64,000 nt of DNA from Emiliania huxleyi CCMP1516. Lineage: Eukaryota > Haptophyta > Isochrysidales > Noelaerhabdaceae. The notes beneath the pieces are model-generated. The model had not been told where the DNA came from, made no database searches, and saw only the letters and a program-made list of their open reading frames with translations. Below, in pieces: positions 24,971 to 35,527 of the stretch (positions are counted from its first letter, which is position 1; each line of letters opens with the position of its first letter). The stretch spans positions 2,968 through 66,967 of the forward strand of contig NW_005200478.1 of the NCBI RefSeq assembly GCF_000372725.1, given 5' to 3'. The position numbers and the translations under genes were made by a program.

Positions 24971-25667
24971 ATGCTCGTACGGAGGCTGGCGCTCACGGCC
25001 ACCCGCGCTCCTTGCGGCCGATTGGCGGCGGCGCGGCTGGCGGCGGCGCGCCCGGGCCCGGCGCGAACGCTCTGCTCGGACAGCGACTTCATGCCGCAGC
25101 GCAAGAAGTTTGCGGCGGACGGCAACGTGAAGGACCAGATCCAGAAGGAGATTGAAGCCAACCCGGTCGTCGTCTTCATGAAGGGCGTCCCGAGCGCACC
25201 TATGTGCGGCTTCTCCAAACAGGTCGTGGAGGTGAATGGCCACTGAGCCGCTGCCGCTGCCAACGCACCTGTGCCGGTTCCGCTGAGAAGCACGGCGTCT
25301 GGATCAGGTGCTCAAGACTCAGGGCGTACCATTCAAGGGCATCAACGTCCTCGCGGACCCCGACGTGCGCGAGGGCGTCAAGGCGCGCACTCCGAGGCCC
25401 GCCCCACTGCCGCCAGCCCTTTCCCTCGGCAACAATGCACTCTCCACAGGAGTTCTCAAACTGGCCGACGGTTCCGCAACTGTACATTGGCGGCGAGTTC
25501 ATTGGAGGCTGCGACATTACGGTGCGCGCAGCCTCGATCCCAACGCGCTCACGTCTGCGCGTGGCGAGGCCACCGGCCTAGCCCCTGCGCTCGCCCCGCC
25601 GCAGGTGGAGCTGCACCAGAGTGGAGAGCTGGCCGAGGAGCTGAGAAAGGCGGGTGTCAAGGACTGA
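24971..25667 (+). CDS. GRX5: mitochondrial-type monothiol glutaredoxin (Grx5)
   Basis: Exons 24971-25231, 25308-25382, 25450-25521 and 25605-25667 give 156 aa. An Arg/Ala-rich N-terminus lacking acidic residues ([20 protein letters not shown]) looks like a mitochondrial presequence. The core has [20 protein letters not shown] with the CGFS active site (about 78-81), then [19 protein letters not shown] with the TVP cis-Pro loop and the GGCD glutathione-binding turn. CGFS glutaredoxins bind 2Fe-2S clusters and hand them on in iron-sulfur assembly. Intron 2 starts with GC; introns 1 and 3 start with GT. The stop is followed by a GT-rich region. Confidence 0.95.
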
Positions 25668-25990
25668 TCGGTCGGCTCGTGCCAGCGACCTCGACGCGGA
25701 GGACCGTGGCGAGGCTCGAGATGCCGTCATCCGCCCTTCCCGCCCGGTCTCCTCCCCTCCCCTCCTGTCTCGTTGCTCTGGTCCTCCGCCGTGTCTGTGC
25801 AGTGGTGTGTGTGTGCGCTGGTGTGTGTGCGCCGGTGTGCGGGAGGGAGGCGGCCTTGTCTTCGATAGCACTCTCCTTCCCACACCCGGGCGCACGGCGC
25901 TCTCCCGCATCGCATTCAGGCGTTGACCGTGTAGTGTACATCAGAGCCGTACGAGATACGACACTCTCACCGTCCGACAGCCACGCCGCA
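25668..25990. other. 3' flank of glutaredoxin
   Basis: GC-rich with a short GTGTGTGTGCGCTGGTGTGTG stretch at 25805-25840. No gene seen. Confidence 0.5.
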
Positions 25991-26571
25991 TTACGTGTGA
26001 GGCGATGTTAGGGTTGCTGGAGAGCAATCCATACGTGCTACGACAAAGAAACTGTCCCTATAATGTGAATGAGAAAGCGAATTCGTCGCGATAGTCGCGC
26101 GCCGCAGGCGCGCGAAAATTTTGGACATTCTACTCTCCTCTCTCTCCGTCGGCGCCCGCGGCGCGCTCTCCAAATACTCGCTCACTATAGCGGCGTGCAG
26201 CCGGCGGCGCAGCCACGCCTTGTTGCCCGAGTGGGCCTCGGCACGCTTGCCCAGCTCCTCCTTGAGCTCCACCACCTTCATCGCCACCAGCTCCTCTTCC
26301 CGCGAACTCGCCTCCCGCGCTAGCATTGTAGCGCGAGAGTGGATCTCCTGCATTGCACGCTCTGCACCAGCCTCTCGCGCTCGGTCGCCTCGCTATAACG
26401 AGCCAGTGCTATCTGCGCAATCTTGGCGTTGTTTTTGAGCCGATTTTGCCTCCACTGATTGCACCGCGCCACACTGTGCTTTCGTGGAGCCGGGTTGACG
26501 CGGGGCCTTCTGATGGGATTTAGCCAAAGTGACTCATCGCAGCACATGACGACCGCCCACCGCTTGTGCAA
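25991..26571 (-). CDS. SAP-domain protein fragment, frame interrupted
   Basis: The distal frame (25991-26353) holds a good SAP motif: VAMKVVELKEELGKR followed by SGNKAWLRRRL, the helix-turn-helix that binds scaffold/AT-rich DNA. Upstream, 26320-26571 in another frame contains a basic coiled segment (NRLKNNAKIAQIALARYSEA) that would join it after a one-base shift near 26340-26355, or across a very short intron. Before that, 26580-26690 is CAG-rich and would encode Gln runs. DESLWLNPIRR near 26540 faintly recalls a Tc1/mariner DDE segment, but this is weak. The gene may be a decayed or partly unsequenced regulator; I could not set a start. Confidence 0.45.
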
Positions 26572-27065
26572 ACGTGATCACTCGCTGCTGCACTGGCTGC
26601 TGCTGCTGCAACTGGCTGCTTCTGCTGCGCACTGGCTGCTGCTGCACCTGACCCAGCGCGTGTGAAGGCACTTGCCGAGGCTGCGGCCGGAGCGGTGTAG
26701 GCGGACAACGAAACGAGCGGCGTGACGGGAGCATCACCGTTGCCCAGGCGCGAAAGTGTGTTGTGGGAGGATGCGTCCTTATGTGTTACAAACTTGTGCG
26801 TCTCTCTCTCTCAACTTGTGCATGTAGCGCTATACATGTTTGGACACACACCGGCGGGTGCTTTCGAGGCGAGCGGCAGCATTTTTCTGTGCGGGACTAA
26901 TAGAAAAAAATCTTCCAAGCTGCGCGCCGGGCGGGCCGTGAGCTATGTGCGGAAATTTTTGAGAAATGCCGAAGCTACCGAGAGGACCAAAGTGGAAAGA
27001 GTCGCACTCTCCCCTCCCGATCAAAAGCGTAAAAGCACCCGAGGCTCCGGAAACCTAACCCTCAA
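26572..27065. other. intergenic with CAG/CTG repeats
   Basis: CTGCTGCTG-type runs at 26586-26650, then an AT-richer area without supported gene. Confidence 0.5.
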
Positions 27066-27475
27066 GAGCGGCCGCACATTGCTCGGTACCCCCCCTGCAC
27101 ATCTAAAGCCATGGCCGACCCCCCCCCCCAGCAGCAGCGCTCTGCCTGTGGGGGGTGCTGGCATCTCTGTACAGACAGCAGCTGTAAGTAGCATGTGTTC
27201 CAGTGGCGAGAATTTATGGTCGGCACCAAAATCAGTGGTCTCACCGGCGGGCCCTCCTACACTGCCAACCGGGCTCGAAGCACGAAGGCGCGGTGAACAC
27301 AACCGCCTCGAGCGTACGCTCAAACACGAGCCGAGGGTGGAGGGGGGGCGGCGGCGAAGAGGCGGGAGAGCTGGGTCCGTGCGCTCTGCTGCTGGGGGGG
27401 TCAGGACCCCCCCCCCCTAGCAGCAGGGATGGCTTTAGATGTGCAGGGGGGGTACCGAGCAATGTGCGGCCGCTC
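27066..27475. mobile_element. 410-bp terminal-inverted-repeat element
   Basis: The ends are inverted copies of about 47 bp beginning GAGCGGCCGCACATTGCTCG at 27066 and ending CGAGCAATGTGCGGCCGCTC at 27475. It is flanked on both sides by CAA (27063-27065, 27476-27478), a possible 3-bp target duplication. It has C-runs just inside both ends and no transposase frame, so it is MITE-like. Confidence 0.75.
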
Positions 27476-27545
27476 CAAATATGACGGTCGGTAGGTAGGT
27501 GTGTGGGGAGGCTGGGGACGCGCTGGGGACGCGCGACTAAGTCTA

Positions 27546-28074
27546 AGAAGAAGAAGCCGTCTTATTAATCGACAGCCCGCACAACCGTTTGCGAAGGCGT
27601 CAAAAGGATAAAAGGCAGCAAAAAAGACGCAGCTAGCCCTCCGACTTCCGTTACGCGAGGTGCTCCGGCCAGGAGAAAAGGCGAACCGCGGGAGTCCCTG
27701 CTTGCCCGCGTTTCGCTTTCGCTTTCTTGCAACTCTTCTAGGTACTAGGTCCCAGAGCTTACCAAAGGAAAGGATGAGCACTTGGAGCACTTTCTATCAT
27801 TGATTAACCTCCCACCCAGTAGACCCAGACCCACAATTAGTTTCTTCTTTTGCGTTGCCACCCAGCGCCCCTCAAGGCGGAGTAGACAGACGCCACACAC
27901 TGTGGGACTCGACCCATGTCGGCTGTGCAGGGCATGACTATGGCGCAGCGCCTGGCGATGCAGCACACGCAGCCGGCGCGCGCGCCCCAGCCAGCAGGGA
28001 GGACGTGCGCCCCAGCAGCAGAGGGGCCGCGGCGGTGCAGGAGGGGGCCGAGGGGGCAAGGGCGGGCTCGGGGT
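27546..28074 (+). repeat. inverted-repeat arm 2 of the helicase 5' region
   Basis: Reverse-complement match of 23786-24325, about 3.2 kb away. It ends abruptly at 28074 within the Gly-rich coding part. Confidence 0.9.
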
Positions 28075-28077
28075 GAT
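27915..28077 (+). pseudogene. truncated copy of the DDX6/Dhh1 first exon
   Basis: Starts [20 protein letters not shown] like the helicase gene. One inserted base in the Gln-rich stretch (CAGCCAGCAGG for CAGCAGCAGG) shifts the frame, and the similarity stops at 28074, before the helicase core. It cannot encode a helicase; its leader could still be transcribed and be antisense to the functional leader. Confidence 0.85.
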
Positions 28078-28759
28078 TGATGGAGAGCGCACGTAAGCAT
28101 GGGTGGAGAGCAGCGTATCGTGATGGGTGATGTGTGTGCAGTCAGCAGCATGAATCAGAGCGCACGACGTGTACACTTAGACGAGACAGGCCTGGCCACA
28201 CGAGACCTCAATTATGCTGCTCGCGCGTCGCCGACGCCGTCCGGTCGGCGGCTTCGGCGCTTCGCCTCCGTGCTCCGACAGCGACAGCCCCTTCAGGTCG
28301 CAACACAATCCACAGATCGAGAATAGATCTTCGACGTCAGGGGCGGCTACCCCCCCCCCCCCACCCCCAGGTCTACCGTACACAGAGATGGCATATGCGC
28401 ATCTCCTAGATGTCAAACGCCATCTCGGTTTATCTTGACACCGGGGTGTCTCTCTAGCGGGGTGTCTCCAGCCTCCTACCAGACGCAGTATGATCAGGAT
28501 TCAGGCCCCACAGCGCGTGCGCGGCGGCGCCTCGGCCGAGCGTGCGGGGGCGGCGCGGGCCCTCCCTTGCCGTGGCCTTGGCGGAATGGCCCTTGTGCCC
28601 TGCCCCTGGGCGGTGATGGGGGGACCGGGGGGCGCGGATAAATAAATAAAATAAACAAAGTGCAGTACAAAATCCAAAATCCAAATCGCAAACATAGTCA
28701 TAGACAACCCAAACACACCACAGCCACGTACGTGGCATAGGAGAGCAGGAGGGGAAAGG
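28078..28759. other. intergenic, left flank of the Mutator-like element
   Basis: Includes a C12 run at 28350 and AATAAATAAAATAAACAAA at 28640. The 238-codon open frame over this region on the minus strand crosses into the element's terminal repeat and is not credible. Confidence 0.45.
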
Positions 28760-29402
28760 CTGAGGGAGGGTGTAGAGGATGTAGAGTGTAGAGCGCTGTA
28801 GAGCTGTAGCGATGTGGAGCGCTGTAGAGCTGTAGAGCTCTACATCCGCCGCGTGACGAAGCGCCTGCGTTGTAGAGCGATGTAGAGGCGCTCTACAACG
28901 TGAAATCCGCGGCCCGCGGTTGTCCTTTCGCAGGGCGCGACCGACATGGAGATCCGCTGCACACAGATCAGTGCTTTTGTCGACTATTGCTCGCTCTCTG
29001 TGCACTCGCAACGCCAGAGGCCGTGCTTGGAGAATGGGTCGCAATGCTGCTGCGCCTGTGGATTGAGCCGCGGCGCAAGCTCCATCGGTGAGCTGCGGTG
29101 GCGCGCCGGCCGCTTCATGCATAGCTCTCCGGCGAGCGGCCGCGAACGCGCTTTCCGTCCACCGTTTCATCGAGTTTGCCCGAGTGGTAAAAGCAATCTA
29201 AATGCAATCGTCGAATTTGGTATAAGTTGGCCGAATGGTTTTGGGGGAAAAAACCAAAGCGAAAGGTTGGCTCCATGAGCTAAATGTCAACATCCCCTCC
29301 GGCTACGACAATGTGAACCTGATCTGGTCCTCACGGGGTTGACCCGTCTCCTCCAGATCGAGACGGACTTCATGAACGGCCGAGCAATATTTCTTCGTTA
29401 AT

Positions 29403-30022
29403 ATATTAATTGATGCTTTTTGCACGGCTGAGCCCCCCCACCCCCCCCGCCGCACACTCCGTCAGAGCCCTCTCCCCCCTTGCACAACAGGAATTTTGAC
29501 AATTAACCAATGGAACGTGTGGCGAGGTGGTTGTGTAATACGTCTTCGAGTTGCTATGTCTATCTTTTTCGATCGGCTGGACCCCCCCGTACCCGTCCCC
29601 CCCCCCCCTTCGGGGGGGGGGGCTTTTTCTTGGTCCGGCCCATTCGGCACCCCCCCCCCCCCCCGCTGTTTGCAGGCAAGAGACAGCACAACTCAGAACG
29701 ATGAGCTTGCTCATCCCGGAGTGGTTCGACTCCACACAAATCCGAGGCGGTGACGGGTACTGTCTCGGCGGTCTCAGGCCCAGTGAGGTAGTGCGCCAGA
29801 CCTCCCCGGATCCTGCTGAACAAGCTCCTCTTGTAGCTCGATCGGTCACACCGCCATCGCCGTCGGGGAGAGGGGGGACGACACTGCTTCGGCAGCGTGC
29901 ACCTCGATCCTGTACCGTGTTTGTTATGACCCCCCCCAATGAACACACCAGAGAGGGAGGGCGAGACGATCGAGGGGTCCCGTACCATGCGGAATCGACC
30001 CTATCCAGTGCTCAAGTGCTCA
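29403..30022 (+). mobile_element. long copy of SINE-like family A
   Basis: Shares its start (ATTAATTGATGCTTTTTGCA) and end (CAGTGCTCAAGTGCTCAA) with 60877-61345. It contains GTGGTTCGACTCCAC (29721-29735), a tRNA T-arm-like hairpin matching the RNA polymerase III B-box consensus, preceded by the hairpin GATGAGCTTGCTCATC. TGGCGAGGTGG near 29519 is a plausible A-box. A C12-TTC-G11 hairpin at 29597-29622 is unique to this copy. Confidence 0.72.
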
Positions 30023-30099
30023 ACGTTCAATGTCTACAACAAACTCTTCATCATAAGCGGCGAACGAGGCACGGTGTCGCTCTCCGACCTGTCTCCGAC

Positions 30100-30366
30100 A
30101 TGAGGCGCGTTGCACTTGCCAGTGCTGCCCTGGCCTTCTGTCTGCCCGCCCAATGGGTGGCAGGTGCCTCTGCTGCTGTGGCATGCCTCACGGCTGCGAC
30201 TGGCCGGCGCCTCGGCGCCTGGCGCGAGTCATGGCGCATGCAACGCGCAGCAATGCTCGCCTCGCCTCGCGCAAATGCGACCGTCCTCGCAGCCGACAGT
30301 CCACCGCCTGCTAAAGAAGCACAGCGACGAATGCGGCACCGGCGACGCATGGCAGGCTGGTCATGA
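30100..30366 (+). CDS. small ORF with signal-peptide-like start, inside the transposon
   Basis: 88 codons beginning MRRVALASAALAFCLPAQWV, a typical signal-peptide pattern (n-region Arg-Arg, hydrophobic core, AxA-like site in VAGASA). The rest is basic and unrecognised. It may be a captured first exon of a secreted protein rather than a working gene; no other copy in the window. Confidence 0.3.
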   Translation: MRRVALASAALAFCLPAQWVAGASAAVACLTAATGRRLGAWRESWRMQRAAMLASPRANATVLAADSPPPAKEAQRRMRHRRRMAGWS

Positions 30367-30699
30367 CGCAGTTATAGGGTGTTGTGTGCCGTCAGAGTGA
30401 CTCTCTGTGTGTCAGGGATAGTCAGGGCTGTCCATCAGAGCTCCAGTAAGCTCGGAGACACCCCATTAGCGCGGCTCGACCTCTTTGAGTCACTGCCTTC
30501 CCGGCGGTTTGGCTGTAGAGCCTCTACAACAAACTCTACAGCAAAATCGCCCTCTACATTGCTCTACAACGCAGGCGCCTCGTCATGCGGCGGATGTAGA
30601 GCTCTACAGCTCTACAGCGCTCCAGAGCGCTCTACATCTCTACATCTCTACAGCGCTCTACACTCTACATCCTCTACACCCTCCCTCAGGGGGGAAAGG

Positions 30700-31165
30700 A
30701 GGTCAGCACAACTTCCAAGGACGCACGAGCGAGAAGCACAGCAGAGCAGACAGATGACGATTACCACCCAGCGCACGACCGCCAACAATAAACGTCCCTC
30801 CCTGTCCTCTCCACTCGTTCCTCTACTTATATACATACAACCGCGAGACCTCCCCGGGACCCCGTTTTGTGCGGGCGGCGTGTGAGGACTCTGAGAGAGA
30901 TTCTCACTTCTAAAAACGAGGGGCGCGGGCGGCCGCGCGATAACCGGCTTGCAATAGACTCCTTCTGCCGTGTGTCGTTCTCATCTTTGCGGGCGGTCTT
31001 GGATCTTTCAGACTTCACACACAGACACACAAGACCTCGGCCGCAACCCGCGACTCTTAGCAGAGCCCAGCGCGCAGCGGCACCACGAGACCGCGCCGGC
31101 GCCCCGCCCGCTCGCGGGGGCGCCACGCGGCCCACATGCGCCACATAGATGGCCAGCCATATGGG
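30700..31165. other. intergenic, right flank of the element
   Basis: Probable 3' region of the minus-strand PH-domain gene. No supported gene. Confidence 0.45.
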
Positions 31166-34100
31166 CTACCCGAGGGCGTCGATCGCGTCGTTGAGCGCGT
31201 CGAGCTCATCCTGGATGCGCGACGCCTCCTCAAAGTCGTCGGCGTCCACCGCCGCCTGCATCTGGTCCTCCATCTCTGAGAGCCGCGCCTGGGGCGGCGG
31301 GGCCGGGGAGGGCTAAGCGGCACAGCGGGGCTGCTGCGCGGGAGCCACCCGGACAAGTGAGCGGCGCCTCCAGCGCGGCTCTCGTGTCCTCGGACCCCTC
31401 GCTTGGCTCGTCCGTGCTCGAGCCGGGAGGGCAGACAGCCGGCGCAGCCGCCACGGCGCCCACCCCGTTGCCGTTGCCGTTTCCGTTTGCGACCGCTTCC
31501 CCGCCGGCCGCCGCCGCCTTCGCCGGTGCGACACCACAACGCCCGCCCGCCCCGCCCGCCTCCTCCTCGTCTGAATCGTCCGAGTCGGCGAGCGCCGCGA
31601 GTACCGCCTGCGAAGTGCCGGCCGATGGCGCGAGCGCGGAGAGGACGGCAGAGATCGCGGGTGGCGATACAGCCGCGCTCGCAGACGCGTAGCCGCTCCC
31701 CGCCCCGCTCTTCCCCGCGCCATCGCTGTTCTCCTCCTCCTCGTCGTCGTCGCTCGCCCCCACCGCGCCCGCGGCGGCGCGCCCCTCCTCGTCCCAACCC
31801 CACGTGGCGCGCAGCTCGCCCCGCGCGGCCTGGCTGCTGCTCAGCTGCTCGCGCAAGAGGGAAGCCTGCGCCCCCTCCGCCGCGGGCAGCGCCGCCTGCA
31901 TCGCGGCCTCGTGCTCGCGCAGCAGCCTACCGCTCGAACGAGACACCCGCGCCTCACGCGCCGCCGACACGGCCCGCCCCCCCCCCCTCCCGCCTCCCGC
32001 GCGCCGGTAGCGCGTCGCGTCCAGCTCGCGCTGCTCCGTGCGCAGCTCTGCGTGCAGCTCCGCCTCGCGCCGCCCGTCGTGCGCCTATCGGAAGGTTCGG
32101 AGAACGTTCAGGGCAGGGTCGGCGAACCGCCTCCCCGGCGCCGCCCGCCCCGTCCGCCTGCGCGCTCCTCGCCGCCTCCGCCTGGCCGAGCAGCCGCTCC
32201 TGCGCCTCCTTGTCCGCCTCGAAGCGCGCGGCGAGCGACTTGAGCTCGGCGGCAACCTTCCCCGCCTCGGCGAACTTTTGCGACGAGGCGGCGAGCCGCT
32301 TGTCGCGCTCGAGCCGCACGCGCTGGTCCTGCAGCGTGCCGAGCTGCCGCGAGAGAAGCTCCGCCTCCGCCTCCATCTGCACCACCGAGTCGGCGTGCGT
32401 GCGCTGCGCCGCGCGGATGGACGCAGCCTCCTCCTCGAGGTCGTGCAGCTGCGACCGCTCCTGCGCCCGGTGCGAGCGAAGCGCCTCCTCGGCGGACGCC
32501 ACGCGCGCAATCGCGTCCGCCCGCGCGCCGTGCCGCGCCGCCTCCGCGTCAGCGTCGGCGATGGCGCTCTCCGCCGAACCGATCCATCCGCGCCGCGCCT
32601 CCTGCTGCTCCTCCGTCGCGCGCAGCTCCTCCTCGTGCGCAGCGGCCGCCGCCTGCAGCCCTGCCGCCGCCTGGGCGTGCGCGTCTCTTGCGGCGGCCAG
32701 CGTCTCCTGCTTCGTCTGCAGCCGCTGCAGCTGCTTGGCGTGCCGCTGCCGCACCTGCGCGAGAGACGCGGCGGGGACGTGTCACGGGCGTGCCTCGGAG
32801 GGGTACCGCACCACGACTCGCCGCGCCGCCGCCGCACCCCGCCGATGGCGTCCATATCTCCCCATATCTCCCCATATCTCCCCATATCTCCCGCACCTCG
32901 CCGATGGCGGCGCCGCAGACCGCGACCTTGCGCGCGCACTCGTCCTGCTCGGCGCGCTTGGCCTCGAGCCTGGCGAGCAGGGCCGCGACCTCCTCGGCGA
33001 GCGCCTCCTCCTCCTCCTTGAGCCTCGCCATCTCCTCGCCCGGGCCGCGCCTGCGGGGCGCGTCGCGGACGTGTCATGGGCGTGGCGTGGACGTGTCCCG
33101 CCGCGTCCGAGGCCGCGCGTCTCTTCGGCGATGGCGTGCTCCGCCTCGGCCTGCTTCGCCAGCAGCGAGTCCCCCTTGGCGTCGAGCTGCCGCCGCTCGT
33201 CGTCGAGCCGCTCCCGCTCCGCGCCCAGCCGCTCCTCCTGCGCCTATTGTTGTTATCATCATCATCATGACTCTGACTCCTTGTTCTTATTCGCCCAGCC
33301 GCTCCTCCTGCGCCTCGAGGAGCGACTCGCGCGCGGTCGCCTCCCTCGCCGCGACCTCCTCTCTCGCCGCGAGGCAGCGCCGCGCCTCGCCGACCTGGTC
33401 CGCCCACAAGCTCCGCTGCTCGCCGAGCAGCGCCGCCTGCCGCTCCGCGGCCCTCGCGTAGGAAGCCTCGCCCTCCGCCTCGCCCTCCGCCAGCTCCGCC
33501 TCCCTCCCCTCGAGCGCCTCGAGCTCCGCCGCGAGGGAAGCCGCCCGCTCGTACTCCTCCGCCGCAGACGCCTCCGCCTGCGCCGCCTGCGCCGCCGCGC
33601 GGCTCTGCTTGAGCGAGGCGAGCTCACCTTCGCGGCTCGCCCGCTGCCGCAGCAGGCCGAGCTGCACGGCGCAGAGCTGCGCGTGCTGCTCCGACAGCTC
33701 GCGCACCTGCGGGTGAGTGGCGGGTGAGTGGCGGGTGAGTGGCGGGTGAGTGGCGGGTGAGTGGCGGGTGAGTGGCGGGGTCCGCACTCTCAGCGAGAGG
33801 AGAGGAGAGAGAGGAGGGGGGGGGGGGGGGGGAGCCGCCCGAGGGGGAAGGCCGCACCCGCAGCCGCGTCTGGGCCACCCTGGGGGCGACGTCAACCTCC
33901 TCTGGCGCCTTGCGTGGCGGCGGCTGCGGAGGCCTCGGGGGGTGGATGTTCGGGTGGATGTTCGGGTGGCTGCGGCTGCGGCTGCCGGCGCGGGCGGCGT
34001 CCCCGAGGGCGGCGGCACGCGGTGCCCGCGCCGCGGGCGCCGACTCGTGCGGGGACGGCAGCGGCGACTCCTCCGCCGACGAGCCGCCCGCCGACGAGGC

Positions 34101-35351
34101 GGCCGACGAGGCGCAGGCCGACGAAGCGGCGGCGCGGGCGGCGCGCGCGGGCGGCGGAGCGGGCGACGAGCGGGCCTATGGAGGGGTGGGCCTCGGATCG
34201 GGCGAAGGAGTGCGCCGCGCGGTGGTGCGGTGGCGCGGTGGTGCGGACCGAGGTGGCGCGGAAGGCGGAGGGAGGCATTCCGGGAGAGGCCGTCCTCGGA
34301 GGAGGCGGAGGCGGCGGAGGCTCGGCGAGCGGCGCGGCGGCGCTCGCACTGGGAGCGCAGACGCCCGGAGTGCACATGCCTGCGAATAGCCCGCCTTGCT
34401 CGGGCGGAGCGGCGCCGTCCAGGCTCGTGCCGCCGGGCGCGGACCAAGTGGCGAGGTCGAGCCCGGCGAACATTCCGCCGGCGGCGCTTTCGGAGGGAGG
34501 CGGCGAGGCGGCGTGCTCCGACGGAGGCGGGGAGGCGGCGGGCGGAGGCTCGGCGAGGGAGGGCGGCGGCGCGCCCTCGGCGGCGTCGGCGTCGAACCCG
34601 CCCGGCTGCCTCGCCTGGTGGGCGTGTCGCGTGTCGCGGGGACGCGAGTCGCCGGTGTGTCGGGAGGTGTGTCGGGAGGTGTGTCGGGGGTGCGGGGCGG
34701 CATCACCTTGCGCACAATCTTCTTCTTCTTTGTTGCGGCGGGCGGCGGAGCGGCTCCAGGAGCGGGCGGCGGAGTGGCCGCCGGCCCTCCCGGTCCGGCC
34801 GAAGCGAGGAAGCCGAACGAGGAGCCTCCCGCCAGCGAGCCTCCCTGCAGCGAGCTCGGCTGCAGCGAGCCTGCGGGTTGGCCTCCACTCGGCTCCGGCT
34901 CGGGCGGCGGCGACGGGGAGCAGAATCCGAAGGAGGAGCCGACTGCCGCGGCGGGTGTCGCGGCAGGCACGGCGAGGCCGTCGAAGAGGCTCATGCCCGC
35001 CGGCGGCTCTGCTGACGGTGCCGGAAGAGCCGAGCCGGCGGTGGGCGTGTCGAGAGCCGCACGCCACATCTCGGCCTCAACCTCGGAATCGGCGCGGAGG
35101 GAATAGGCCTGGCCGCCGGCGAGCAACTCGAACCGCGCGGCGTCGGCCTGGTCCGCCGGCCCGTCGCTCGTGCTCGCGCCGAGCGCGCTGAGCTCGAGCG
35201 TCCACTTTGCGTCGCCGCCGCCCACATCGCCCGGGCTGTTGAAGTACTGCAATCGATCGCCGCTCAGCACGAACCAGCGGCGCTGCCACATGCTGGTCCC
35301 CGACCGGGTGGTGGCGAGCTTGCTGAGCCAGCCATCGAGGGATCGGTTCAT
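31166..35351 (-). CDS. PH-domain, coiled-coil protein with UVR-like helical hairpins
   Basis: Multi-exon. The N-terminus is a pleckstrin-homology domain: DGWLSKLATTRSG, MWQRRWFVLSGDRLQYF, then YSLRADSEVEAEMWRAAL with the invariant C-terminal Trp. It is followed by Pro/Ala/Gly-rich linkers with repeated FGF/GLFAG-type motifs, then more than 500 residues of Ala/Glu/Arg-rich coiled coil (about 33700-32000) and an acidic Ser-rich region (DSDDSDEEE). The C-terminus DQMQAAVDADDFEEASRIQ with the following DELDAL resembles a UVR motif; two similar hairpins (EEYERAASLAAELEAL, FAEAGKVAAELKSLAARF) sit in the coiled coil. Intron 1 is GT-AG; the other junctions are not fully resolved. Introns hold 10-12-bp tandem arrays (32858-32891, 33715-33780). 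Likely a membrane-linked scaffold; function unknown. Confidence 0.75.
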
Positions 35352-35527
35352 GAAAAGCGCGCAGCAGCGCCGCCCTGTGGCTCACGCACAACTCCGTGTT
35401 ACTTAGAATTCTTTAGGTCATTCATGGGCGATAGCGGCCCACTGTGCCCGCTGGCAGGACAGTGACCCTGTGGTCAGCTCCATATGATGTCGGATATTTT
35501 TTGTTGGCACCGTAACACCAAAAAACT
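35352..35527. other. upstream region of the PH-domain gene
   Basis: Mixed sequence without a gene; likely promoter. Confidence 0.4.

Larger units (their letters stand above)
28760..30690. mobile_element. Mutator-like non-autonomous element with long terminal inverted repeats
   Basis: Terminal inverted repeats of about 145-165 bp (28760-28905; 30523-30690) start CTGAGGGAGGGTGTAGAGGA and are filled with TGTAGAGC-type sub-repeats. Both sides are flanked by the same 9-bp sequence GGGGAAAGG (28751-28759, 30691-30699). Long inverted repeats plus a 9-bp duplication are the Mutator-superfamily signature. No transposase is visible. Inside are a segment (28905-29010) shared with 59228-59340, a full SINE-like copy (29403-30022) and a small signal-peptide-like ORF, so it may have captured host fragments as Pack-MULEs do. 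Confidence 0.82.

Noticed and set aside
28454..29170. 238-codon minus-strand frame
   Set aside because: Runs from intergenic sequence into the TGTAGAGC-rich terminal repeat of the Mutator-like element; composition and repeats argue against coding.
29168..29262. tRNA-like strings TTGCCCGAGTGGT and TTGGCCGAATGGTT
   Set aside because: Resemble tRNA-Ser/Leu D-arms, but there is no matching anticodon stem, T-arm or acceptor pairing, so I do not call a tRNA gene.
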